This document shows positions 1 to 11,139 of a stretch of 64,000 nt of DNA, in pieces. The DNA comes from Sclerodactyla briareus (taxonomy: Eukaryota > Echinodermata > Holothuroidea > Dendrochirotida > Sclerodactylidae). A model generated the notes under the pieces. That model was not told the DNA's origin. It was given only the letters and a program-made list of their open reading frames with translations, and did not search any database. Every line of letters starts with the position of its first letter. The stretch's first letter is position 1. A program made the position numbers and the translations under genes. The stretch lies in NCBI GenBank assembly GCA_026419785.1, contig JAODTK010004777.1, forward strand, positions 124,001-188,000, written 5' to 3'.

Positions 1-1288
1 ATTCCTTTTTCCAACCCCAAGTTAGTTGATATTGTAAATTATCAATATAGTAAGATGGTAAAGTATATCACGGATGAGTACAGAACCAACTTAAGCAAAA
101 CAGTCATAATATACGAGACTGGGTCGAGCCGGGGGTGCCCAGGATACTGAAAGTGAAAATAGAAAAGAGAAATACCCCAAAACTTTGGGGAAATAATGGA
201 AGAAATTTGGGCATAGTAAAAATGAAAAGTTTTTTTAATTATGGATTTGGTGGCCAGACGAATTTCGCGCGCTCATCAGTAATGATTAAGTTGTGTTGTG
301 CATATAAACGCAATGAAATCCACTAACTCTTGTTTAGCCTGGGAAAGTTGTTCTGCCATTTTCTGAACCTGTGAACGGTGTGTACCGTGCACCTGGTCAT
401 TTTTTATATGGGTGGCGGTGGTTCGGTGAAAAATCGTAATTGATGATTTCTAAAACTGATTCATTATTGTCTAACCGAACGATAATCGCGTTGGTAATTG
501 TCTAAGTCCACTAATTCCAGGTGCGGACCCCAGATGAAAATGGACCCCAGTATAGGGCCGACAGTCGAAGAGATTACGCATGTTTCATAACGGAGTGCTC
601 GAATTTTAAATCGAATGACCAAAACGACATAAATTTTCAATGGCGTTTTTCTACCCGGCGTTTTGAATATGCGATGTAGTGCTTCGAATCATTTCGTTCA
701 CTCGAATAATTTCGGAAGCCTTGGGGGCAGACTGCCCCTCCCCCCAATTTGTCTGAGATGAAAAAATCGGGCGAAAATTCGTGGAAAATTGGAAAGGAAA
801 AAGGCAAAATGAAAAAAAAAACCTCAATTTTCTGCTGACTTTTTCGATACATCCCGGAAAACAACAACATTGATGAACTGACTTGTAAATTTCGGCCAAA
901 AATTAACTGCTCCCCAATTGGAATGGTCCCGTACGCCTATGGCTTTTCCCTTCGATCCCACCAGGACCGTTGGGCAGACCCCTGGATCCCAAGCAAACGA
1001 AGCCGAGTAGAAAAGGTAATAAAAAATACCAAGTGTGATATGCGGTAAATCATCTTAGTATGCACAATGACAACTTTTTTGTCTGTCTCTTACTCAAATC
1101 ACACATGTAGATGGGTGCAATCGCGTCCTGGCAGTGCCGTTTGCCGGCGATCTGGAGGGTATGAAGCAACATTTTCTTGTAAGCTCCGCGCCAGCCAATG
1201 TTGGCGCTCCGCTTAGTGGGTCATTTGCATTCGATTGTCCCCCCCCCCCCCACTTTTCCAAACAGATCGCTCGACGCCCATGTCCCTG
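1..1288. other. no gene recognised
   Basis: I see no recognisable gene, repeat or RNA here apart from a run of 13 C at 1239-1251. Short open frames occur on both strands but none shows a motif or convincing splice sites. Confidence 0.5.
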
Positions 1289-1750
1289 AGCACCGTGGCG
1301 TGAAATGGTTGCCTCACTAAGCACCCTGGAGTAGGATGGTTGCCTGTCTTAGCTCCATGGCGTAGATTTTCGCCTCTCGAGCACCATTGCGTAGAGTGGT
1401 AAACTCTCTGAGCTCCACAGCTGGTATGTTTACCTTCCTGAGCACCCTGGCGTAGGATTGTTGACTCTCTAGGCACCATGGCGTAGGATGATCGCCACCC
1501 TCAGCACCCTGGCGTGGGATGGTTGCCTTTCTGGGCACCCTAGCGTAGGGTGATGCCAAGTTCCTGAGCAAAATGGCGTAGAATGGTTGCCGCTCTGAAC
1601 AGCACCCTGCCGTAAGATATTTACCTACCTGAGCACCATTGCATAGGATGGCTGTATGTCTGAGCACCATGGCGTAAGATATTCGCTTCCCTGAGCACAA
1701 CGGCGCAGGATGGTTGAGTCCCTGGATACCATGGCGTAGGGTACATGTTT
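1289..1750. repeat. 31-bp minisatellite, about 15 copies
   Basis: About 15 head-to-tail copies of a unit close to AGCACCATGGCGTAGGATGG plus about 11 more bases. Most copies are 31 bp; a few are 29-34 bp. Copies differ at several positions each, so this is an old array. Because 31 is not a multiple of 3, the array produces a 127-codon open frame on the minus strand that is an artefact of the repeat. There are no spacers, so it is not a CRISPR array. Confidence 0.9.
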
Positions 1751-1797
1751 TCTGCCAAGGATACCCACAATAATGGGTATTTTAACCCATGATGATT

Positions 1798-2221
1798 AAG
1801 GTCGGCACATTATACGATTTTTATCGGATTGCTACACGATTTTTTTTCTCGTTTAGGCAAAAAAATCAGGTATGTAGTAATAAATGTCGTAATGAATGAT
1901 ATGAATTTGTGCAGTACTTAAATACCATCACCAAATCATAAGTGCCTTAACAACCATCGTTCCTTGGTGATGTCATATCAAAAAACAATAAAAATCGGAC
2001 GATAAATCGCTAGCTCTCCGATAAAAACAGCTGAGTGAATAACTCAAGTTAGGAAAGAACAATTCGACATTGAGTGGGTTCTACAAATAGAGAATCGGAT
2101 CCTTCGATATTATGCTTGGGTGATTTCTCCATTTTAACCACAGATTGGCATTCGTGAGCCAAGAACGGAAAAAATCGGATCGCTGCACGACACGATATCG
2201 TTATAGTGTGCACCGGGGCTT
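1798..2221. mobile_element. MITE-like element, copy A (about 424 bp)
   Basis: The ends are imperfect inverted repeats of roughly 45 bp. The right end reads TATAGTGTGCACCGGGGCT, and the left end begins GGTCGGCACATTATACGAT. The same ends and the same length occur at 8742-9165. The interior is AT-rich with several CGATAAAT/ATCGNNCGAT-type motifs and no coding frame. This fits a non-autonomous DNA transposon. I could not find a clear target-site duplication, so the superfamily is open. Confidence 0.6.
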
Positions 2222-4018
2222 ATCTCTTCCCAACCAATGTCTATGAGCTTGCCAACGTATAATTACAGCTTACAGCGAGACACTCAATGAAAGTCGATAG
2301 GTGAAATAATTAGTCGCTGTTGGGAACGAAACTGCATAAAAGAATATGTGGCCAACACCTGTTGTAGGATCGTGTCAACTGAAGCCACTGGAACAACCGA
2401 AAATTTAATTTGTATTTATAAATTAGATGTCTGCGAAGCTATACATATTCAAAAAGCGCTTTCAATATAATTTCCTTCACAGGTGCTAACTAAGAGTTTC
2501 CCTTCATTCATAGCTGCCGGTTTTGACAGTAGGAAATCTGGGGATTCTGAGTGTCCGAAAAAGAACGTGGTTATGTTTTATCTCATGTGCAGGCCCATCA
2601 GACAAGCTCATCAGACAAGCCTATACTGCGCCACAACTAAACACTACTGTATCATCAGTATATGTGTACGATTTGTCTGAGTGTAGCAAAGTGTTAAGCC
2701 AATTTTTAGCTGGAGCCAAAACTGAAAAAGACCGTGGACGCCGCCACGCAATGGAACAAACGCAAGCGGAACACCTTAGTCAGCTGGGGCAAAACCATTT
2801 ATTATAAGATACGGTTCTATATGTTTCCACTCCTCACTCACTCATTCCTCACTTCCTCCTGGGAGCACATACTTGGAAGGCACTCCTAGTCGCATCCACC
2901 CGCCCTCTCCATCACTCCATCCCGCCCGGCCCCCCTCAATTCACGAGGTACTGTGCCAACGTACGTTTAGCTGGACCAACCATGAGCTACGGGGGACATC
3001 CCGGTGGCCGGGTCCCACCACAACACTCTTAGAAAGTTGTGTAGGCATTCACACAACACTGTGTAATAGCACACCATATCAGTGTTGTGTGAGAAAGTAC
3101 ACAACATTGTGTAAAGTTGTGAGAAATATTACACAATTGTGCAGATTGCGGAATCGAAAATATTGTACTCACACCGGATAGGTATGCTAGTTACATAATT
3201 TTTAAGAGTGTAGTACATGAGTGGGGACATGTGCCTTAGGCCACAGCATGGGTAACAATGCGATTCCCTTTCTAGTCCTTCCAAGCATTGACATGTTTCA
3301 GTCCACTGGGCTTACATAATAGTTGAGTTGACAACATCCATTTAATGTGGTGGTAATATTATCAGAAAAGTTAAATTTGGAGTTGTATAATGTGCATAAT
3401 CGGCTAAGGGCCGTATTGATGAATTTAATCAGTTGTCGAAATAACAACTTAATTACGGTGCTAGTAGAAGTATCAACTCGTGTGTGTACCTTAACGACAA
3501 CTCCTAGCGTTGTTTTCCGTATAGTTTACTCCGATTACCCGCTGTATCCATGAAGGTGTCACTGACGTGGGTCCATCAAAGAGGGGCCGAGTGGCCATTC
3601 CACTTCAATGCCGGAGAGAGGGAGCAGTACCTCTAGACGTGGGATCATCTTAACGAAGGCGCTCGCGACCCAAAGCTACCAACGATCGTCCTTTTGTGAT
3701 GAAGGTCGCTGGATTTTTCACTATGGAGAGGTGACTGGTGACAGGGTGTGCTACAGCTGTAAAATCCGTAGACGCATGCACAGAATGCGGTGAGTGGAAT
3801 GCATTTATTAATGTACCACCTGAGAATGGTGGGTTCGAAACCGTACCCTCTATGGGTTGTTGATTGGACTCAATCATCATATGTAGTTCAACTGCGAAGG
3901 GTGGCGTCGCCATTGGGGAGGGGGGGGGGGGGGGGGATGGTAGGGTCCCCCACGAGGATCGAGAGGGCAAACCGAGAAATCGTATACCTTAAAAAAGAGG
4001 GAGATGAAAGAGCCCTTA
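2222..4018. other. no gene recognised; one hairpin and a G run
   Basis: Mostly featureless sequence. It contains a perfect 12-bp inverted repeat at 3050-3061/3080-3091, in a stretch rich in ACACAAC/GTTGTGT words (3030-3140), and a run of 17 G at 3920-3936. No exon or RNA gene could be supported. Confidence 0.5.
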
Positions 4019-4240
4019 CAAAAAGTTCTATAAGAACTTCTATAGAATTGTCTATAGAGTTTCTTATAAGTCTTATAAAAACTGTCACTTTCTATAAATT
4101 GAGGCCTATATTTTTCTATAGAATTCAATAGTTTCTATAGATTTCAATAAAAACATTTCTACTAAGTTGTAAGCGTAGTCACTCTATAAAGTTCTATAGA
4201 TTCATTTTTTTTCGAACCTCTATAGACCTCTATGAAATGA
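4019..4240. repeat. CTATAG-palindrome AT-rich repeat, block 1
   Basis: A degenerate array of TTCTATAGAA-like words, each centred on the palindrome CTATAG, spaced about 10-12 bp apart. The same word fills 5995-6400 and appears briefly at 5085-5125. It looks like a simple satellite that has drifted. Confidence 0.75.
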
Positions 4241-4284
4241 AAAATCTAATCCATTGGTAATGGTAATGATGATGATATAAATAA

Positions 4285-4345
4285 TAACTAACACTTAATA
4301 ATAATAATAATAATAATAATATAATAATAATAATAATAATAATCA
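4285..4345. repeat. (TAA)n microsatellite
   Basis: Two runs of the trinucleotide AAT/TAA, about 55 bp in all, with one interruption. Confidence 0.95.
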
Positions 4346-5994
4346 AATAATTCTAATATAATATAGTTGCAGTGAACATAGGCTGAAAGTTGTGTCGGCT
4401 GCTAGTAGTCTTTAAAGGGTCGCTGGTTGTCCCCTCTGGTTAGTTTTTGCTGAAATTGTTGCCGCTGACAATGTAACGTTACAATACCTTTTATTGTTAT
4501 TGATCTCTTAGAATATTAGCCTCCTGGGTAACAATCACTCCTTGTTCTCAACAACGTAACCGTAATTGGGCCATGTGTCTCTCGTCTCTCACACCTTAAC
4601 TTAAAGTGGAGGAGCAAGCTGCTGCCCTGCTGGGGTGCCGACAATTTGACGTTTACCATGCATTCAAATTGTTGGGAGGGAGAGTTGGCCGGATAAAGGA
4701 ATGAGAAGTTCTATCCCCACACATCTTTTAAAAACACCCTCATAATGTGTTGACCGGCATGGCTACCGACCAGTACGGTCTCCTGCTATGCCGTCACCTC
4801 AACTTTTCCACTTTAGCACGCCGCACCTGCCACTGGTTACTTTGTCTTATTTCTGTATAGCCTATATGCCCCCCCCCCCATTCAGCCCATTTAAAGAAAC
4901 TTAGGACCTTCTGGCTGATATCAAATTAGAATTCGGAGATTTAAATATGTGACAGGCCTACAAGGATTGTTAGGTCTTCTTGCTGTTCTGTTAGCTTTCG
5001 GAAGAACCTGACATTTTATATGCCTATACTGCAAAAAATGAATAAAAACTGATTTTACTTTATCAACAGCTTTCATTAATTGCCCTATAGAGCTTCTATA
5101 TATTCTATAGAATCTCTATAGAACATTCGGGGGTTGCCATTTAGCGAGTTTATAAAATGTATGCTCTCCTATTGAATCAAATACCATGAATGAATGAATG
5201 TTTTGGGATCTTAGTGAAATTGATAGTTCTATTAGCCTTCACTTTACATCATTTGAATTTATTAGCTTTTTCTCAATAAATTAAATTAAATAGTCAGTCA
5301 ATTTAAACAAATCACAAACTGGCCAAGAACCTTTTGTTATTTTGACAGCCCTAATTCCCAATGCAGCGTGGCAGTTAGGCTCTGTAGGCTGAATGCAGCC
5401 ATTCGTCTAAATTGGTTTTAATTATCCAAGGAACATTGGATATGTATTAGTAAATTGACCAGGAATTTATAGTTTCAAGCTTAGTAATTGGAAATTATAT
5501 ATTGGTGTTTTTTTTTTTTTTTTTTTATTTCTATTTGGTATTATTTTATCATATTCAAGCCTAAAGTTTGTAGATGAATTTATGCTATATCCGTAACCAA
5601 CTATTCATGGTAGCACATGGCAAGTTAGTACACACAGCTTTTAAATGTGCTATATATAGCTAGGCCAAGTCTGGTGGCAATTTGTGTGTGGTTAGGCCAT
5701 TTTACTGGTGATTACCTTTGAACAATGCGTATTGAATATGCATACAACCTTTGGCAAGAAAAAAGGAGGATCAAATGATCTTTACCGGTATTTCCTTTGT
5801 GTTATATTCTGAAATTATGGATAAGGTAATCAGGCCAACGTCGAAGCTAAGAATTCTTATGCTATTCTTAGCCTCAGTCTGTGTAATTAGCACGTGCCTA
5901 TTTTTATATTTTGTTTTATATTTCCGGATGCGCAATAATTAAAATATAGAGATTCTTTAGCGATTCTTTGGAGCCTCCACAGAGTTTCCATGGA
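4346..5994. other. AT-rich stretch; one short membrane-type frame
   Basis: No gene could be assigned. From an ATG at 5817 there is a 41-codon frame ending at 5942. It encodes a basic N-terminus, one hydrophobic segment (about residues 12-35) and RMRNN before the stop. This is the shape of a type II membrane anchor, but it is short, in AT-rich DNA and without a good donor, so chance is likely. A C11 run lies at 4869-4879 and a T-rich run at 5509-5526. Confidence 0.3.
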
Positions 5995-6400
5995 TTATGT
6001 TATAGATTTTCTTTAGAGATTCTTCATAGATCCTATAGAATTTCTATAGAGTTTCTATAGAATATCTTATAAATTTTCTCAGAATTTCTATAGAGTTTCT
6101 ATAGAGTTTCTATAGAATATCTTAGAGATTTTCTTTAGAATTTCTATAGAGTTTCTATAGAATATCTTATAGATTTTCTTTAGAAATTCTTTAGAATTCT
6201 ATAGAAATTCTATAAAGTTTCTATAGAATATCCTATAGATTTTCTTTAGAATTCTTTAGAAATTCTTTAGAAATTCTTTAGAATTCTTTAGAAAATTCTT
6301 AGAAAATTTATAGAGTTTCTATAGAGTTTCTATAGAGGGGCTCTATAGAAAACTGTATAGATTTTCTTAGATTTTTTTAGTAGAATTCTATAGAATTTTT
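5995..6400. repeat. CTATAG-palindrome AT-rich repeat, block 2
   Basis: Dozens of TTTCTATAGA/GAATTTCTAT-type words, many 10-11 bp apart, some expanded to a 35-45 bp higher-order unit (for example 6050-6220). Same family as 4019-4240. No coding potential. Confidence 0.8.
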
Positions 6401-6536
6401 TTGTAAGGAGGAGAGAAGGGGAAGAACGGAAGGAAGACAATTAGTGGAGAAAGGAGAGAAAGAAAACCAGTAGGTTTGAAAGAATGGAAAAAGTGCGTGA
6501 CTAAGTGAGCCCAAAATGGCAACCATAAGTCATTTG

Positions 6537-6725
6537 TTACAATGTTTCGAAAGTGCCTGCTTGGCATAAGTTTTCACAGTCACAAGCGGTATATTGCCAG
6601 CATACCAGTAGCTGAAATGCTTCATTTTCACACATGTTCTCCGAATAGAAAGTACTAATACCAGTCAAGTCAAGGCTTACTCGACCATCGTAGTGATTAT
6701 ATGCTACTTGAGGTTTCCCGTCCAC
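6537..6725 (-). other. unrecognised 62-codon frame
   Basis: An ATG-started minus-strand frame with six cysteines in its C-terminal half (for example MCENEAFQ...CDCENLC). I recognise no family, see no good acceptor or donor and no partner exon. It is kept only because its composition is more protein-like than that of neighbouring frames. It may be chance. Confidence 0.15.
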
Positions 6726-7199
6726 ATGCTATGGTCATATATGAGGTGCTAATGGTATATTATTCCAGTCTCGGTACAGGTATTCACCCCCCCCCCCTTG
6801 GCATATGAAAGATTAGTACGGTCCGAATTAAGGACGTTTTCGGATGAATATGGCAGTCATCGGAAGCATTCGAGTTGATAGCAATTGAACGCACGAAATT
6901 GGATGTTTGGTTTTGGCCGTTCACCGATCACACGTGATTTATATCGTTCTCCAAGCAAACGCGCTCGGTGTCCACATGTCACACAGGGGCGTTCAATAGT
7001 CGACTGGTAGTGAGATATACGTACTCACTTTCAATCAGGCGACTTGATTGGCTGACGAGTCATGTGACACCATTAATCATCTATCAGGAGTAAGAGGGTC
7101 CCAAGGACTAATAGTTAGCCCACGCCCACTGCTAGCCACTGATTTTGTATACACAATTACGTCCCCAACACACCTGATTACTCATCACTGACCCTCTTG

Positions 7200-7928
7200 T
7201 GTTCGAGTCGCCGTGCAAAATTATCTATCACTAACAGTCGACACCCAAGCTGATACACACTGCAAAGCGAGCATGACTTGATGAGTCTCCAAGTTTTCAA
7301 ATACCTTGGAGCAACTCGCACCAAAGATGGGACAGTGCAGCGGGAAATCGCTATCGAATCCGGATTGCAACAGCCACGGCAGCACTGGCCAGACTGAATA
7401 GGATGGAAGAGCATTCATCAGTTTTACGCCAAGTAGTTCCGTATCTCAAGTCACTCGTTGTCTCTATTCTACTCTATGGTTGTGAGACATGGACACTTCC
7501 GGCAGGCATGAAAGGAGAATTCAGGCATTCGAGACCAAGTGCCTGAGGAGGAAAGGGGAAACTGCTCGGATTTTATACTGATCATAGAACAAACGCATGT
7601 GTACACGGACGTATCAGACGATTGACGGTCACAAGAATCACTCCTTGCCACAATCAGAAGACGCGAACTAACTTGGTTTGGTCACACCATAGGACACGAC
7701 AGCCTCTCCAAGACCATCCTCCAGGGCATCGTCAAGGGCGGACGCAGTCGAGGGACCACAAGGAAGAAGCTGGACGGACAAGATCAAAGATTGAATGGGC
7801 CTGGCGATGCCGGAACTGCTTTCCAAGGCTAAATGACAGAGCAGCAGGGAGGGAGATGACAGTTTCACACTATGTCATACAAAACGACTTCCACCGTAAT
7901 GGGACTGAGTGAGTGAGTGAGTGAGTGA
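7200..7928 (+). mobile_element. 3' end of a non-LTR retrotransposon (LINE), decayed
   Basis: In shifting frames this reads as the C-terminal part of a LINE reverse transcriptase. KYLGATRTKDGTVQREIAI appears at about 7300. A stretch close to RIATATAALARLNRIWK follows, then SILLYGCETWTLPA at about 7470 and RIQAFETKCLRRK at about 7520. The tail at 7610-7870 resembles the usual GHDSLSKTILQG...GRQRKSWTDKIKEW...MPELLSKANDRAA region. Frameshifts and stops break it, so it is inactive. The element ends in a (GAGT)n run at 7903-7928, a normal kind of 3' tail for these elements. It is truncated at the 5' side. I place it loosely among RTE/I-like LINEs; the clade is not settled. Confidence 0.85.
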
Positions 7929-7930
7929 AC

Positions 7931-7985
7931 GTCGACACTGAACAGTCGACACTGACATGAGTCAGTTTTGCAGTGACTCATGTAC
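7931..7985. repeat. direct repeat plus AP-1-containing hairpin
   Basis: Just after the LINE tail there is a 13-14 bp direct repeat (GTCGACACTGAACA then GTCGACACTGACA). A perfect 10-bp inverted repeat follows, ACATGAGTCA at 7955-7964 and TGACTCATGT at 7974-7983, with a 9-nt loop. Each arm contains an AP-1 core (TGAGTCA/TGACTCA). Confidence 0.6.
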
Positions 7986-8320
7986 TACGCCTAGTATCCC
8001 GTTGCCTTACAGAGAACATACGAGATCATTAGTGGCGCACTACAGAAATGCGATGATTGTGCTTGCCGGATGAACGCCAGCAGAATATCGGGAATATATC
8101 AACGTCCCGCAGCCGACTTAACATAGCCGATATGAGATTTACTACAGGTCCATGTAGGCTGAACTTGAAGTTGTTGCGTCCTCCCCCCCCCCCCCCCGAA
8201 TGACCTTGTGAATAACTTGTGTTGGCGGATGTTATTTTGTTTTTCCCTTTCCTCACTTACGTACACACTTACTTACTTACTTAGTGCGGTGCAGTATAAT
8301 TGCCTTTAATCTTCTTGCAG

Positions 8321-8519
8321 GGTTCGAAAGAAGATAAGCTGCTCGATGCTGATTTCGACCCAATTGGCCAGTGGTACCGGGACCCAGAGAAAACTTTGAC
8401 GCGATACGAGAAGATTTGCTTTAGAAGAGGACTTCAACCTACTGAGGATTGTTCCCTATGTAATAGTTTCTGGTGGAACTACGACGGTGAGGTTGAAAAA
8501 TACAACGACAAACGCATCG
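8321..8519 (+). CDS. internal exon, unrecognised membrane protein (exon n)
   Basis: This exon is preceded by a pyrimidine-rich tract and acceptor (TTAATCTTCTTGCAG) and followed by a good donor (ATCG|GTAAGG). It is open throughout in phase 0 and leaves one base at its end. The peptide starts GSKEDKLLDADFDPIGQWYR and contains a CSLC motif followed by an aromatic patch (NSFWWNYDG). It joins in frame to the exon at 9626. I do not recognise the family, and upstream exons are not identified. The upstream intron holds a LINE fragment. Among coding candidates in this window it is one of the few free of frame breaks. Confidence 0.65.
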
Positions 8520-8741
8520 GTAAGGTGCTGCTTTTTGATATGTTAGATGTATGTGTGTCTGTTTGTCCGGTATTTAGTGGACAGTATATAAATATGCGTC
8601 AATTACACATCACCGTAGTTCCACTCGTATGGTTTCATCCTTTATTCGTCTCATACCGGCCAAAGGTGGGGAGTACCGAGGGCGTCTCCGACCACCCCAG
8701 CTCAACTCAGCTGTCCTTCCATAAGTTTCCATTCGAATGAA

Positions 8742-9165
8742 GCCCCGGTCACTTTACATGATATCGGGTCGTGCAACGATTCGATAATTTTGGTTCCGGC
8801 CGAATAATACCAGCCACATGGTCAGACGGCTAAATCTCCTGTCACATTGAAAAAGGACGTCATTCGCTATTTGCCGAACCATTCTGATGTGAAATAGCTA
8901 TTCCCTACGTTTTGATAATCACATATTTTTCTTTTTATCGTTGAGCTAAACGATTTATCGTACGACTTTTATCGTTTTCCGATATGACGTCATTCATGAA
9001 TGTGGTTCGTTTCAAACACTCCCGAGTTTGAGAAGATATTGTGATGTTGCTCTATTATTCATGACATTTTTTTACCCTACAGACCCCCTTCTCCCTGGTT
9101 CAGCTGCAATCTAAGAAGATCGTGTAGCAGAACGATAAAAAATCGTTAGAGTGTGACCGGCCCTT
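8742..9165. mobile_element. MITE-like element, copy B (about 424 bp), intronic
   Basis: It begins GCCCCGGTCACTTTACATGA and ends TCGTTAGAGTGTGACCGGCC, which are imperfect inverse complements of each other over about 45 bp. Both ends also match the element at 1798-2221, and the two copies have the same length. The interior is non-coding, with repeated ATCGTT/AACGAT words. It sits in the intron between the exons at 8321-8519 and 9626-9789, so it can be spliced out. Confidence 0.65.
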
Positions 9166-9385
9166 AAATCTTCTTATATGCCTGAGTGTAATATGCCGTT
9201 CAAGTGGCTTGTGGCCGAATGTTCTCGTTTTAGTCGAATTCGGCACATGACAAAGCTTATCCTGGAAGACTGTAATTGCGATCGCGCCAATCACGTTTTC
9301 CGAGTTGCGTTGGAATAAGACACGTCGACTCCAGAGTTCCGTCCTAAGTGGCAAATAGTAATGCTGACAGCTAGTAAACAAAACT

Positions 9386-9492
9386 CGACATACATACATA
9401 CATACATACATAATACATACATACATACATACTACATACATACATACATACATACATACATACATAATACATACATACATACATACATACAT
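9386..9492. repeat. (TACA)n microsatellite
   Basis: About 105 bp of TACA repeats with three phase slips. It generates meaningless Met/Cys/Tyr/Val and Ile/His/Thr frames on the two strands. Confidence 0.97.
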
Positions 9493-9625
9493 GTATCCAC
9501 GTTTGTACTAATAAAAACAAGAGATACATTTACACTATTACAACAAATTATAAATACATGACATTTTGGCCATCATAGACCAAATTAACATCGTTTTCCT
9601 CTCGCATTGTTATGTTTCGCTTTAG

Positions 9626-9789
9626 GGGTAACTCCATGGAATCACGCGGGTAGCTGGTTTCTCTCATTCACCGCCATCTTCGGGGCGTTGCTGTTCCTCA
9701 TCTGGGATTTCCTCTTCTACATTCGTGACATCTGGGGTGACCCGACCCAAGTTATACACATCTTCAACTACGGGAGTTCATTCTATTAA
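9626..9789 (+). CDS. last exon, unrecognised single-pass membrane protein
   Basis: The acceptor is TTTCGCTTTAG. The exon enters in phase 1, which completes the codon left open by the exon ending at 8519 (giving ...DKRIGVTPWNHAGSW). It encodes one strong membrane span, SWFLSFTAIFGALLFLIWDF, then LFYIRDIWGDPTQVI and a stop at 9787-9789. Moving one frame near the end instead gives a longer protein-like tail (SINVPVPAVQPLLEGNGHL onwards) to a stop at 9881-9883. Given the indels seen elsewhere in this window, the true C-terminus may be there. The family is not recognised. The joined part is at least 121 residues, with an acidic/aromatic segment before the membrane span. Confidence 0.6.
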
Positions 9790-9883
9790 TGTCCCTGTAC
9801 CCGCTGTGCAACCTCTCCTCGAAGGTAATGGACATCTCATCGACGGACACATGGCGAGGACTATCGTGGACTACTCCCATTAA

Positions 9884-11139
9884 TGCACGGTTCATCCTTA
9901 ACGGCTGCAATACATCGGCTTTAGGCAGAAAGGTATTGCATAACGTACGATGAAATATAAGATCCATTAGGGATAGTGAAGTGTGTAATAATGTATCCAA
10001 TATATATTGATGAATATAGGTACCCCTCTCTGAATGAAAAAAAGAATTTCGACTGAAGGGTTATTTTTTTACCGATAATCTGTATGTATGTATGTATAGA
10101 TGTTATGACATGAATTTGAGCAATCATGGGCAAAATCCATCAGTGATCCATACAGACCACAGCCAAAATTCAAGCCATCAACGACATGGTTCTCTCAAAG
10201 TTATCTTTCTACATTTGTAATATCCAATTTCCCATCGGCGTCCTCAGAAATCTAGAGGACATTTTGTCAGACTTGTTCGCCTTCATGATTCCAATTTAGA
10301 TAAATCCATACAAAGATATTATTTTTGGCTCCATAAGTGGGTCCTTGAGGATTTTGAACTAATTATTATGGCATGTGTCAAACGTTATCTGTTTTTGCTA
10401 GCGTTCCGAGATCAGCGAACACTTTTTAGGTGTACGAGATCCTCCTTCCGCCTTCCTCTCTATAATGGAAAGAGGAAGAGTAGGGATTTAAAAGGTAGGT
10501 GAATTGGTCTGAGATCGATCTTGTTTGAGCTTAATTCTCTTTGCCTTGCTTGAACACCTCCAGTGGAATCCTATTACGGCACTTACGCACTTCCGGCGAA
10601 AGGGGATGGTAATCGAAAGGTCCTGTCGTGTCCAACACTGCTCTCTCAACTAATGTCAATAGATACATAACGCGCCAGACCTCGGAGGCTGCTAATCTGC
10701 TTCACAGTGCATAATTAGTAAAAACCATCTGCAAGAAAGCACTGTCTTCTGCATATTCATCCAACACTGACCCTGCTGATGACTTAATCCGATTATCATT
10801 AAATGCTGCCATGCAATGTTGGAAGTACATCACTTCTCTATACTATTTCCCCTGATACCTACCAAAGTCTGTCAACTTTGCAATAACTCCTGTGACACAT
10901 TGTGTTCCGCAACTTGTTGCCAGACACGTAGGATAGTGACCTTATAAACGGAATGACCTTTTGACATAACCAGCCGTCGTCTGGTTTGTTATCGGATTAC
11001 CAGAAAGGCGCTTGTGGTCGAAATATCCTGGTCCTTACGAACGCCTCTGTGCATCAAACATATCAATTAGAATCATAATTACCAACTGCTCACAATTCAA
11101 TCACGCGGATGCACCTCCTCCTGTAACCGGTCTTTATTG
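9884..11139. other. no gene recognised
   Basis: Nothing identifiable apart from a short TATG run at 10081-10097. Short frames on both strands lack motifs and splice sites. Confidence 0.4.

Noticed and set aside
1317-1700. 127-codon open frame on the minus strand
   Set aside because: It lies wholly in the 31-bp minisatellite and arises from the repeat unit.
1289-1750. Possible CRISPR array
   Set aside because: The copies are contiguous with no spacers, diverged, and in an animal genome.
9100-9561. Met/Cys/Tyr-rich and Ile/His/Thr-rich frames
   Set aside because: Produced by the (TACA)n microsatellite.
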